Shown: one piece after another, positions 1 to 11,893 of the stretch
Position numbering within the stretch: the first letter of the stretch is position 1
Layout of the letters: each line of letters opens with the position of its first letter
Assembly: GCF_018691265.1 (NCBI RefSeq)
Contig: NW_024881324.1
Location: 10,171,730 to 10,235,729, forward strand
Source of the DNA: Tyto alba
Taxonomy: Eukaryota > Chordata > Aves > Strigiformes > Tytonidae
Reading direction: 5' to 3'
Length of the DNA stretch: 64,000 bases
The notes under the pieces: generated by a model
Told to the model about the DNA's origin: nothing
Database searches by the model: none
Seen by the model: only the letters and a program-made list of their open reading frames with translations
Made by a program: the position numbers and the translations under genes

Positions 1-3000
1 GCCTATTTTGCTAACCTGGCTGTGTGAAAAGTCTGTGTATAGGGCAGGAGCAACTTTTGGAAACACCTGTGGAGCAAAAGATGCCTGTAGATGGTATAGA
101 GCTGTTCCCTATCCTCAACTGTGAGGAAGAACAATATTAGGGATTGGAATTGGAAAGGTAAGTTTGTTAGGTGTGCAGAAAGCAGTTCTTGATATTTCTC
201 TTTACATCTTTGAGGTGAGGGACATCTAACCAGAGAAGTTCACACCCTTGGGATGATCACAGCACAACTCTTCTTCATGTCTCCTCCTTTTCCACTGTGC
301 AACTAGGAAGCAGAACACACCACCTGTTTTGAAGCAAACTATTTGGTATGCACAGCCGTGCAAAGTCCAAATCATCCCAGACGCGGCTGAGACACCCCAG
401 CTCCCACCTACTCACGGTGCCTTCATGTATGTCCCCCTCACGCTGGGGTAACACAGTTCCCTGACTCCTACTTGGGAAGATGGGAGCTGTCTTGGAAAGT
501 TTGCTATTTTCTTTCCCGCTATATCTTCCTCTTGAGAGGAGTGACAGTGCCCTGTATTTGGTATGAGAAGAAAGAATTTGCCCTTGGGCTTCCTCCTTGC
601 CCCTACAGGTTTCCATGTACTTACATTTAAGGAGAGAGCAAACCTGGGACAAAGGAGGAGGTGGTGTCACAGCTGGAGGGACATCTGAGGAGGGTCATCA
701 CGCAAGTTCATCCCTGAAGCAGGACATGCCCAGTGGGAGGAAGGGGAACATCTCTGACATGCACTGCTCTCCTGAACAGGCTAAAGGATTAGCCCTTGGA
801 TTTGTTTTTCAGATGATGCCATGCTAACAGCTTTCGGTGGATTTGGGCTGACTTTTCCACATCGAGTCCTTTGACCTTTTAATCCTTCCGAAATAACCTA
901 TTCCTCCCCCCCACCGCCCCCAACTCCCAATCCCACCAGATCACCTTTTGTTGTTTTTCTCCTTGGACATGTTTTGAGAGCTTGCAGCAGTTTTTCTGGT
1001 GGGCTGGGTAATTAGCTGGCAGCTCTGGCTCCTTCCTCCCACTGGGCTGTACCTGGGGCTATGCTTATTTCTGGGTGCTGCTTGACGAGCGTGTTAGACT
1101 TGCAATTTGAAAGTTTTTCAGGGCTAAATCCAAACTTAGGCTTTTATGATAAATAATAAGGAATGCCTCTGACTTCTTTTCCCTTATGTTAACTTCTTCA
1201 TCCCTCACCGCAGCTGGCAGACCCAAAGGGTTATGCAGTTCTAAAAGAGGAAGAAAAGAAACCTGAAAAAAAGAAAATTACAGCTGGTAACTGAGGCCAG
1301 ATATAGCTGTGGTGTGGATGGGACAGGGAGTTAAAAAAGAAAGCTGGAGAGGGCCCTGGGCAGGAGATGGCTGCGGAGGTGGTCACATAACTCAAATGAA
1401 GTATCCTAAGGACCTGGAGTGTGGGGAGAGATGCAGAAAGTCCTAAAACCACTGCAAGTATGGTCACTAAAAGCTGCGTGAGAATGCCTTCTATATCCCT
1501 GATTCAGCTACATAATTTTGAGGCCCTGAAGGAAGCAGCCCTGCTAATGGCACAGCCATAGGGAGGTTCAGCCAGCTTCAGCCAGAGCATGAGCGCATGC
1601 TGTGTTTTTTCCCAAAGACAGGTAACAATCTCTGTCTCCAGCCAGGTCCCACTGTCTCCCTGGCTGCCTCTGCCGTTGGTGGCTGAAATCAAAGGATCAT
1701 AAGTGGCCCTCTGAAAGCATTTCACACTGGTGCAGGAGAGGAATAATTAGTCCATACTTACTCTTCTGGGCTTAGGTCTTTACACAGCTCGATATGCTTC
1801 CTTCTGCAGTTCATCTTCAAACTTGTGCATGGAAGAAATACAGGGTCTACTCGGAAGATTGTGCTGTGTCTGGCTTAAATTCATGAAATAGTTATCTGAG
1901 GTCCTTGTGAGTGAATGTTGCTTTTACAGTTAAGTATATACTCAAGTTTTTCTCTCAAGAAAGATGGCTTAAGCATATTGGAATTGGAATAGTCCTTTTT
2001 TCCCCATCGCTCACAATTGTTGCATAAAAACCTGAATGACTTCATGCTAGGCTGACTACTAGATGGCAAAATATACTGAGATGTTTCTTTGGCTCTAGAT
2101 GAGAAAAGGGTGGCACTCCATCAGCATTTTGGGGACTATCAGCTTTCTCCCATTCTCCTCTAGGGAGAGTTTGTTGGAGAGGAAACGCACGGAAGGGGAG
2201 TTGGAAAGCTGAGGGCAGCAGCTGCACAACTCTGTATTCAGTGTGATGGTGCAACAGCCGAACATGGAGGAGCAGGCAGTCAGGCAATGCCCAACCCAGC
2301 CCAAAACAGGGACATCCACCCAAGGGAACACAGAGGAGCAGAGTTATCTCAGTAGCTCATCCCACACCCCTGCACAAGGACACCACTGCCGGACTTGAAA
2401 AGGCACCGTTATTTCCCTACCTAGCCCAGAAAGTTTGTCCACTTTCCTTCCAAATAAAACCCTGCCAGTTTCTGAACAGATACACTCTCACACAGACGAT
2501 TTCAATGTGAGCAAAGACAGTAGCCTGTTCTCACAGTTCTTTGCATAGCTGTGAAGGAAGATGGCAGAGATCTATGGCAATTCTACTGCAGGCCTGCTGT
2601 AAAACCAAGGGTTTGGTCTTAATCACATGTGATACATAGGGAAATAAATTCCATCTGAATGCACATTGTAAAGGAAACAGCCTTTTCACATCTGTCATGC
2701 TGTCTAGTGACTTGCCTAATTGAAAAACAAAACAAAGAACAACATGGAAAAATCTTCACAAAAAGGTCCTAAGACAGGATGCTTTTTGCTCTTTCCAGGC
2801 AGTAGGGGAAATAGCCTGATTAATTCTCAAGGATGTCTGTGCATGAAAAAAAACCTTCCACAGTCTTTGCACCAAAAACAGTTAAACATGGTAAATATCA
2901 TCCTGAGCACTCTCTGTATTTAAAAAAAACCAACCAACCAAACAAACCTGAAATTTTGGCAAGTCTCTGAAGCCTGTACATTGAGGTCAAACCCCAAGAA

Positions 3001-4179
3001 GGGCTGAGCTGCCATGGGGGTCCTCGGTGGGATCCGGGAGAGTTTGTGTCAACCAGCAGTCAGCAAACCAAAAAGACAAGTGAGATTTTGTTTCAACTCC
3101 TGCACCAAAAGGTTGTTTTACCTTGCTCACCCTCTCCCAGGGTCCAGGTGCTACAGTGCCTCCCCTTCAAATCCCTTGTGCAGCCATTCAAATCCCTTGT
3201 GCATCCTGTTCTGGCCTGGATTTTTTTTGTTATGGGAAGGGTGTCACGCTGTCACGCTCCCTTTCCACATATAGGGACAGCTCTGCTGGGTCAGACCAAA
3301 AGCCATGATCAGCCCAAGGCAGATTCCTAGGAAGGAGTATAAGAATGGGGGAAGTAATAGCTTGAGGCACCCCCATGAGTCTGTGACTCAAAGGCTTCCT
3401 GAGCCAGAGGTAGGGCTTTTGGTCCTCCATGGATCCCTATTCCACTGAGTTACCTAGTTTTCTGAAGATACATGAGCTTTAGTTTTCACAACATTTCATG
3501 GCCAGTTTCTATGGCTCACTTGTATTTGGTGTGGTGAAAATACCACCTTTAGTTCATTTCATACCGGCTGCCTGGTTGTTGCTGTATGATCCTTAGTTCC
3601 TGTCATGAAGGTTTCCTCATACACCTGCCTGACACGCAGGACTTTATAGACTCCTGTCATAGCCCCGCAATCACACCTGCCATACTGGGACTGGTTTATC
3701 TTTCTCCTGTGCTGATGTAAGTCAGAAGTAACATGGTGAAGCCTACAGAGGCTGTACAGGAAACACAGAAGAGAACATGGCTGCACAGTTTCTTAATGCA
3801 AGCTCTGGCATATCCCTGGAATTTGGCCCTAAATCTAAAATGAGAGATTTCCTTATGTTACATCTAAAGCTATTTGGTGCCATTAGTGACAGAGCAATAA
3901 ACCAGTGATCTTTTCTCTCTTGTCCAGAGGGAAAAAAAAACAGGGAGCTGAATGCTAAATTCAGTTTTCAACTTCATCAGGATATTGTTTCTGGTTTGGA
4001 TGTTTTCTGAGCTTTGGTTTCAGAAGCGCTCAAATTTATATCCCGAATGTCCATGCTCACCCAGAAATTCAATGAATTCAGGGGAAACAACCGGTCTCTG
4101 AACAGCTGTTAGTTTGGTTTCAAGTGCTTCAGAGGATCTTATTAAAATAATAAATTTCCACAGGAACTGCTACTGCAGC

Positions 4180-4181
<2 letters not shown>
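1..4181. other. Intergenic 3' flank of HIVEP1, no gene recognised
   Basis: Open frames here are short (the longest is about 131 codons at 275-670, minus). None resembles a protein family I recognise, and none has convincing splice context. The sequence is moderately AT-rich with scattered C-rich tracts, for example near 905-935. A possible old interspersed repeat lies near 3265-3440. In human the next gene downstream of HIVEP1 is EDN1. I looked for the endothelin cysteine-rich core on both strands and did not see it. Confidence 0.6.
3265..3440. repeat. Possible ancient interspersed repeat relic
   Basis: The phrase ctgctgggtcagaccaaaag, followed by agcccaaggcagattcct, resembles a dispersed sequence seen repeatedly in bird, turtle and crocodile genomes. 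The similarity is from memory of the family style and no library search was run. Boundaries and family are uncertain. It does not contain a usable open frame. Confidence 0.3.

Positions 4182-4210
<29 letters not shown>
4182..4210. repeat. Poly-T homopolymer, 29 bases
   Basis: An uninterrupted run of 29 T follows gcagcac and precedes ccaagaggg. It may be a retroposon tail read on the opposite strand or simple slippage. No flanking retroposon body or target-site duplication was recognised. The exact length is likely to vary between individuals and assemblies. Confidence 0.9.
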
Positions 4211-4942
4211 CCAAGAGGGAAGTTATGCAAGACCTGCTGGATGATATCAGCACATCTGGACAGCTCAGAGACTGGAGAGTTTTGAGGAAAGAGGAAACAA
4301 AGGGAAAAGAAACTCAGGGGTTTCTCAGCTTGGGGCAGGTAGTAGGACCCTGGAGAGAGAACTACAAACTCCGCCAGCCCCAGGACGGCGCTGCCTGGCT
4401 TCTCTGCTGTCCAAAAGGTCACTGAATTTGGCAGCCGCCACAGACAGCAAATAGCTGCTGATTGCCACAGTGGGAAGTGCAAGGCCAAGGAAATTTGTTT
4501 GTGATTCCAGCACTAAATGCTTGCTCCATAGCTACGGTTTGTATTTATGCTCTCGGGGATCTGCGGAGGGAGGGTTTGTTCCCCCGCTTGCCTAAGTAAG
4601 AAGGATTGCACAACAGGCAGGTGCTGGATGCCTTGGAGCAACTTCTGCTCAGTCCTGCTGATAGGAAAGCCAGTGTGCAGGCGGAGGGGAGCCTGCTGCC
4701 GCTGTTGCACCTCACAGCTACCACTTTGCAATTGCCTCCTTTCCGTGCCTCCAGCTGCAAGCCAGGGCCGCAGCTACTTGTTTTTTAATTTAGAACCTTG
4801 TAGGACATACAACTACGACATCCCCATCAGGTTCACAAGCCCCCCGGGACCTGAGTGATGGTGCATGTGTTAGTCCCGCCGGCTTTTTGGTAAAAGTAGA
4901 TCTGTTCATTCGAGCAACGGTTCCCAAAAGGGCTGCAGAGGG

Positions 4943-5030
4943 AACAACAACAAAACCCAAACAAACAAACAAAAAAACCCAACAACAACAACAAAAAAAC
5001 AACAACAACAAAAAAAAAAAGCAAAACAAA
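4943..5030. repeat. A/C-rich simple repeat (AAC and AAAC units)
   Basis: Imperfect runs of caa, caaa and poly-A extend over about 88 bases and end in a pure A tract. Open frames crossing this tract on either strand are artefacts of low complexity. Confidence 0.85.
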
Positions 5031-8000
5031 TTGCTTTGGTTTAAGCCTCTGCACATCTTCATGATATAACTGTTTTTCAATAGACCCACCTCTTAAAAAC
5101 ATAATTAGAGGTCAAATATTAATGGACAATCCATGTCTTCAACTATAATTAAAAGCACTGATACAAAACTGTTTCTGTCCAGAAAGTTCCTGTGCTTGGC
5201 TAAACTTTAAGGGTCTGGTCCTTACTCTCAGCCATATTGTTGCTTAAATCATGTTGATTCATTATCCTCTGCAAGAGAAAAATCAATGCTGGAGTGTTTT
5301 GCTTGTGTAACAGCGTACATTATTGAGCCTGGAGTGCCTCTCCAATGAGATAATACCCAGCAGTTAAAATACAGAGAGAGAGCCTCCTGAATTCATTATG
5401 AATCGATTTTCATCCTCTTAATATTCTTGTTTACAAAGAAATTCTTATATAACACACTGGCCTTTTTTTCTGCCTGTTCACCTCCTTCTTGGTCTTTGGG
5501 CTTGTTCCTTGGTGATCTCCCAGTGCAAGGTGGTAGAGAGAATTCCAGTCGGGAACAGCCTGTTGATCAGCTCTGCATAAACTGAGTTGTATAAACTCAA
5601 CATTATTGTATGCACAGCTACAGAGAAGAAAGGAGAAGGAAATGGCTAATATCCCTTGCAATGATGAAAATAAGAGCTTGTTAGCAGTGCCATCAGCGTG
5701 ACAACAATCTGCCCCTTCTTTCTCTGGTGGCTTCAGCTGGCCTGGCCTGAGCAAACAGGAGCTGGCTTCTCTCCTGCCTGTGGACACGTCTGTTAACACT
5801 TCCTCAGTGGTTTTCCAGATAGCTTTCTAGGGATAAAGTGATTTAACAGGATTTGGTAAAACAAATAATTTCGCTGGATACCTTGCGAAAGATAAGGAGT
5901 TTAGGAGTGAATGATGGTGAGTCACGGTCTCTCTTTAAAGGGTTAACTGCTCGACTTGAGTCATGCCTATGTGTGTTAGGTCTTCTCAGTCTGTACTATC
6001 TCTGGAAAATACTTTTAGCAGAGGCACAATTATTTTTTTGCCAGTATAACTTATCTCAGCAGAATAACCTGTACCTGTGGCTGTAGTCCATGCTCTACAG
6101 CTACGTCTGCTCCAGGTAATTTTTCTAGTGTAGCTGCATCGTTCACCAGCCATATCTCTTTGCAAACTCTGTCCTTCACAGCTCCATCAGGAAAAATATG
6201 TAACAACAGCCTGATCTGATCTGCTTTGCGTAGGCCACTGTAACTGTACCCTGCCTCAGTCTGATTTCCTATAAACCAGGGCTTAGGAAGCTTCTTATGC
6301 TTATTTTTTTTGACAAATCAGGTGTATGCTGAAAATTAGTACCTGATGTACATATGGGTTGCATGTGTACTATGGGACTGGGTCTTAGTTTGCTTATTTA
6401 TGGATGATTATATACAAAAATAGACTAAAGCATTTGTATGCAACAAAATATCTTTTGGATGGCACTGGTAAGCATCTTTTCATGTGTTACTTTAAGAGCA
6501 GTAACTATCTAGGGACTGCAAAAACCAAGGGTTCCAGTGGAAAATGTTTCAACAACAGATGACGAATCCTGCTAAAACAGTTTTTATGCTTAAAATAATA
6601 AGTAAAATTATTTTAGGCAAAGCTGCCAATATACTGGCAAAGCCATTATTCTTCTGAGACTGCCAGATGTTTTACTGTCACTAGATCTGCAACGTAGTGC
6701 GAAGACTGTATCTGTTATTTTGATAAACAATTTGTTGTATTTTCTTCTATTCTCCCATCTCCTTCTTTACGTCTAGCCATATCCCCCCTGATCCTTGTCC
6801 CAGACTATCAGTTTGTAGCTTTACTTTCAGACCATGGCTGCACAGAAACACCCCCCGCTCTGAGTGGTGTTGCTGAGAGTCCTTCCAAAGGCCCCGCTTC
6901 TCCTTAGGAGGTGAACTGCTGCAGAGGCATGCATCCACCAATGTGCTTTAATAAGCAGTGATGTTAGATAAAGTTTTCAGCTGGAGGGGGAGGAATGCTG
7001 CTTTTCCCACCAGAAAATGCCTACCTACCCCAGGGGCTAAGTTGTATCTAAGGCCCATTTCTGCTGACATTTTCTAACATACCAGCGCTCTCCCAGGATG
7101 CAAGTGGAGGAAGCATCTTGGGGCGTGGGGCTGTCCTACACTCACAAGCAATTCTTGGAAAAGCCCCAAAACCTTGGAAATGATACATGTGCTCCTCAAA
7201 ACATGAGGTTTGATCCATCATCGGTTATTTGCACAGGAAACTGTGTTCACTGCAGTTACCAGTGTGTGAAATTTGTTACTCATGCAGACCTCTCCTTTCC
7301 TCAGTCAATTTAATGCAGCAGAAGTGATGACTACTTACGCAAGCGGTCTTCCTGGTACATGGAATTTTTTCTAAATAAGATATAGAGATGCATCATTTTG
7401 AGCCTCTGTTCTTTGGAAACTGCTCATGTACTCCATTCTTAATGAACAGGCTAGGGAGTTTTTTCCCCACCTGTATCTTAATATAAAGAAAGTGTTTAAG
7501 ACAGCCTTTTCCTTTTCAGCGATTCATAAAACAGCATATTTGCAAATTCATGCCCACGTCAGATTATTTTTAACATTACAATTGGGCTCCCCGTGGAATT
7601 TGTTAACATGTTGCTGGATATTTTCATCCTTCACATGAAAATGAATCTACTGGGTATCACAGAGCTCAGTTATTATGGGGTTTTTTGATGAAAGACTTAA
7701 ATTGCATCTGAGAAATACGAATTACAGGGCCTAATGTCCCCCCTGAGATTTTCATTTAATACACAAAAGGAGCCGCTCACTCCCTACTGAGTTCATTACA
7801 TGAAACTATTTTTTCTAGAGAACAGAGTAATTGGGAGCACTGGAGCTCGTTTCCCCCATCCCTCTCAGGAAAACGGATGGGTCAGTTTTGTCTGCCTCTG
7901 AAGGTATAAGTTTTGTGCATGATCACGCCTAAGATGAATTTTGTTGATGTTTCTATAAAGAGCAAAGAACTCATGAGAGCCCCTGTTCATGCCACAGGCG

Positions 8001-11000
8001 TTGCTAGGGGTAGTGGTTTCTTCTTTCACCGTTACAGCATAGCACTGGAGGAAACCACTGAGGTCCAGGTCCCCATAAACCCCAACCACGGTGCCAGCCT
8101 CCTCTCCTTGCACCACAAAACCCCTTTGGAAGGCAAAAAACCCCTCAGAAAATGTAGCGGGTCAGTGAGAAAGAGGGTGCTGTCCCAGGAGGCAGCCCAC
8201 GTCATAGGTGCCTGAAGGGGTTCATGGCCAAGGTAGTTGGCTACCGCTGGACAAAATCATGGAACCGATCCCACCCGGCTGCTTTTCCCTGGTGACTGCT
8301 CTGCGGATATCTGAACTTCAGGGCCGGGCAGTCTAAGGCAGATCCAGCAAAGTCCCCATATACTCATTTAACTCCAGGATAAACAAACATGTGCTGAGGT
8401 CACCTCCAAGTTACGGCAGTGCGGGAGTCAGAGGGATGTCGGCAGGTCAGGCCGCGGGGTCAGGGAAGATGATCACACCGCAGCCCCCGCTACGGTCCCA
8501 TTAACCTCAGCGACTCAGCTCCTCTGCATGGTTAAAATTTAAACACTTGCATAAGTGGTTTGCTGAACCGGTGCCAGAAAGATCAGTGTCTTGCAGGACA
8601 GAGCCCATTAATTCTCACTCTCTGAGAAGCAGGGGGGAAACAAACGAGCCAGAAAACTAAACAGCTTCGGACTGTTTGATCCAATGAGAAGGGCAAATTC
8701 CAAAGTCGAGGAACCCTCACATGCTTTGTAAGAAGAATAAAAAAAAATTAAAAAGACAAAGGGAGTTCAGGGTTTCTGTGCCACATCTGTGCTTGGGGCT
8801 GTGGTAACCATTGCATGGACGCAGGATAATTTTGCACAGCAGAATGAGCCAAGACATTATTCGTTATGCCAGTTTGTAGGCACAGATTATGTGTATCACT
8901 AGTGTGAAATTCAGACTCTTATTTCTAACTTGAGAAAAACTTTCCAAACACTCATCTTTTTCTCATTCTCCTATTGAAGAACAAAGCACTCAGGAGAACT
9001 GGCAGCTAGAAGGCATGCTCCTTCCCTGAGTGCCACTAAACTTCTGTTACAGAAACAGATGATAAAAAGTGTAGTAAATCAAGAATAAAAATATGCCTCA
9101 AACAAAAGGAATATACTTCCAAAACAAGGCTCTCAACCACACAGGTTTCTCCCAGAGCGGAGGGGCTGTGAGAACAAACAGACGACACTTGTTAGTCATG
9201 TCACTTAACTGCACGCCTGGAAAGCACTCGGATCCGATGGTGATGGTGATGACACCGTCAGACCCTATGCAGAACATAAACGCTGCGCTGCAATAAAGGC
9301 TTTCACAATGGCATAGATGGAATCATTATTTTTCCCTGGGGTTTTAGGCATCGAATTCTTTCAGGAGCCATTTAATTATTTTGGTTTATTTCTGCTCAAT
9401 CTGTATAGGAAAGCTTAGAAAAAGGACTGTTCATTTTGACAAGGTTCCTCAGGGAAACCTCAAGACAAAATAGCAGTAATTTCTTCCTCATATAACTCAC
9501 CAAGAAAAATAGTAGAGGAAATAACAGGGTAATAACAGAAAGGAGAAGATTATCTTTTAAAAGCAATTGCTTGATACCAACACACAGTGAATGTATTTAG
9601 TGTCGTAAACATAGGTTTACTTAGGGAAGACATGAAGAAACGTCAGGAGCATGGAGACTCATAGCTAAAATGAAATTAAGACTGGCAAGTGTAAGAGAAG
9701 AGGGGATTGAGGGGGGAAGAGAGTCCCATTAGGGATGCTCTCATGGTCCTGACGAAAACTTAATAGTTGGATCCCAGCTGTATGTTTCTTGCAGACGTTG
9801 GGCTGCCAAAGCACTTGCTAATCTGGGGGCCTGCCCGGCTTTCTTCCTCCTTAGAGGGTGGCAGTGAGGCAGAGACCCATGTATATAAATACACATATGT
9901 CTCTGGTGTGACCTTGCTTACAGAGAGGAGACAGTTTATAAAGCCTGGCTTCCCTGGACGTGCGACAGCTTTACTTCCTTCGCTCTGAAGTGTTCAGGCT
10001 TGCTGACCCCCGAGCTCTTGGCCCAAGCGGTCCCACCCTTCTTCCCATCCTCTGGCCACACTCCTGGCTCTGGTGACACCTTCCTTTTTTCAGGCACAAG
10101 GACGCTGGCATTTCAGGCCTCTGAGGTGGTTCTTTCCTCACAGGCCTGTCCCCAAGCCTCGGCTGATAGCTTTGTGTTGTTGCCTGAGGGAATTCAGCTG
10201 GGGCTTCTGCCAAGCCTGGGAGATGCTACATTCCGCTGGGAAGAGGAAACCCCATCCAGCAGTTATTAGCATCTTTTCTCACAATATATCTTCCTTTATG
10301 CCTCCAGCATCAAGGTATAATCTGTATTTTTAAACTGGTTAAGAGACAGCAGTGCCCACCCCTGCAAAACAGGGCTCAGTGGTATTTTCTCATCTATACT
10401 TGTTCTGATCCTTCTGGGACCTGAAACTTCAAACTCACTCATGTTGCTGAATTTTGGTCTTAGCAGCAATGAGTTGTCCCTTTGACTTGATATACACCTG
10501 ATTTTTATAGTTTGCAATTGACTTGGTGATGGTTCCCCCAGTCTCTCAGTGGCACTACTTGTAGTGTGTCAAGCACATAAATCATGGCAGCTTTTGGGCT
10601 TGGATGGAAACTCTCCCCTAGAAAATATGTTGAAAATGCTTAGTTGGATCCAGCTCTCAGCTGAGGATACTGGTGACAGATTGAGTGTCTCGAAAGCAGT
10701 AATGACTTTGTGTCCAACACATATGTCTTCAGGTGATAGGTCCTTCCTCCTCCTGGCAGGCAACGAGCCAGAGGCTGGGATCTTAAAAGTAAACTCCAGT
10801 CCCATAAATTCATATGCTCATAAATTTTACAGCCACAGGGAGCATTAGGACTCTCTATCTTTTGTTTAATACAGGCCAAAGAGTCTCATTCAACAAATTC
10901 TGCATCAAGCTCTGAAGTTCTGATTAAGCCATGGAGAAAGTTATCCAAATATTGACATAAGACCGAAAGGAATGGGGAACATCCCATATTAAACTGTTCT

Positions 11001-11420
11001 CATATTAGCTATGTATCCTCATTTGCCTTCTATCTTTGTAACAATGCAAATGTCTCACTTAAGCTTCCAGCTTTTACTCTTTGCTGCTTCTTTGTTCTTT
11101 GCCAGATTGGATAGCCATTTCCTCCACCCCTTCCCATGCCACCCCCCACCCCCCCCAAAAAAAAAATCCATCGTTAAGGCTCTTCCTTTAGTAGTTTGGT
11201 TTTCCAGACTACCACCACTTATACTTCTATCTACTCTTCCTTGAGCAGGCTACTATTTTGTTACTAAAAGCTTATTTATTTTCTATTCCTACTATTTTGT
11301 TTTACTGTGAGAAGCCCTGGAGAGAAAAAAAAGAGCCTCCTGAAGGAGAGACAGCAGCCGTTCAGAGTATATGGGAATTTCTGTGATGGTTGGCCCTATA
11401 GATGAGCCTGGCACAACAGA
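5031..11420. other. Intergenic, no gene recognised
   Basis: No exon-like open frame with good splice sites, no RNA gene and no clear mobile element was recognised. The 8220-8520 part is locally richer in G, C and CpG than its surroundings but is not dense enough to call an island. A C-run followed by an A-run sits at 11143-11167. Confidence 0.5.
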
Positions 11421-11429
11421 TACTCGTGT

Positions 11430-11740
11430 AGACTGATCTTGAACACTGATCTTCAGCTGAGGCTCTGGTGCTCAGCCCCACCTGCACTGGCTGCAGCTGT
11501 GCTCCTGCCTGGCTGTGGACCATTTCGACCCTGACCCCAGCCCATGGGCTGATGTCTTGGCTTGACCTTGGACCTGTCTGGCTGCTGTGGACTTGTCCAG
11601 CACTCTGGACTCTGGGCTGCCCCACTGGGCCTGTCCTGCTGTCTGTGCTCGGGGCTGTGGGCCAGCACCTCTTGCCCATCTGTGAAACCCTGACCCCACT
11701 GGCGCTGATGTCACGCTCACCTTGCTGTCCCATGCTGTTC
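11430..11740. repeat. CTG/CTGG-rich low-complexity segment
   Basis: This stretch has a strong excess of ctg, ctgg and gacc words, such as gctgcagctgtgctcctgcc and the repeated cttgaccttggacctgtctg style. It produces overlapping open frames of 120 to 140 codons on both strands, as expected from compositional bias rather than from a gene. It may be a degenerate minisatellite or an old repeat. The family is not recognised. Confidence 0.35.
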
Positions 11741-11863
11741 CATGGCACCTTTGGAAGAGAAATCTGGAGAGCAGGAAGCATGTGGTTTTATGTAGGGCAT
11801 CTGTATGGAGCAACAGAAACTGTAAGTGCATTATGGGCACAGAGCTGAGGCGCTGCCGCTGCT

Positions 11864-11893
11864 AAAAAAAAAAAACAAACAAAAAACAAAAAA
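11864..11893. repeat. A-rich tract with caaa units
   Basis: About 30 bases of poly-A interrupted by single C residues. It could be a degraded retroposon tail, but no body was recognised upstream. Confidence 0.75.

Noticed and set aside
275..670. 131-codon minus-strand open frame near the window start
   Set aside because: No recognised domain, no codon pattern or splice context to support it.
11362..11848. Overlapping open frames of 120 to 140 codons on both strands
   Set aside because: The residues are Trp/Leu/Cys/Pro- or Gln/Ser/Arg-rich, as expected from CTG/CTGG low complexity. No known family and no splice sites.
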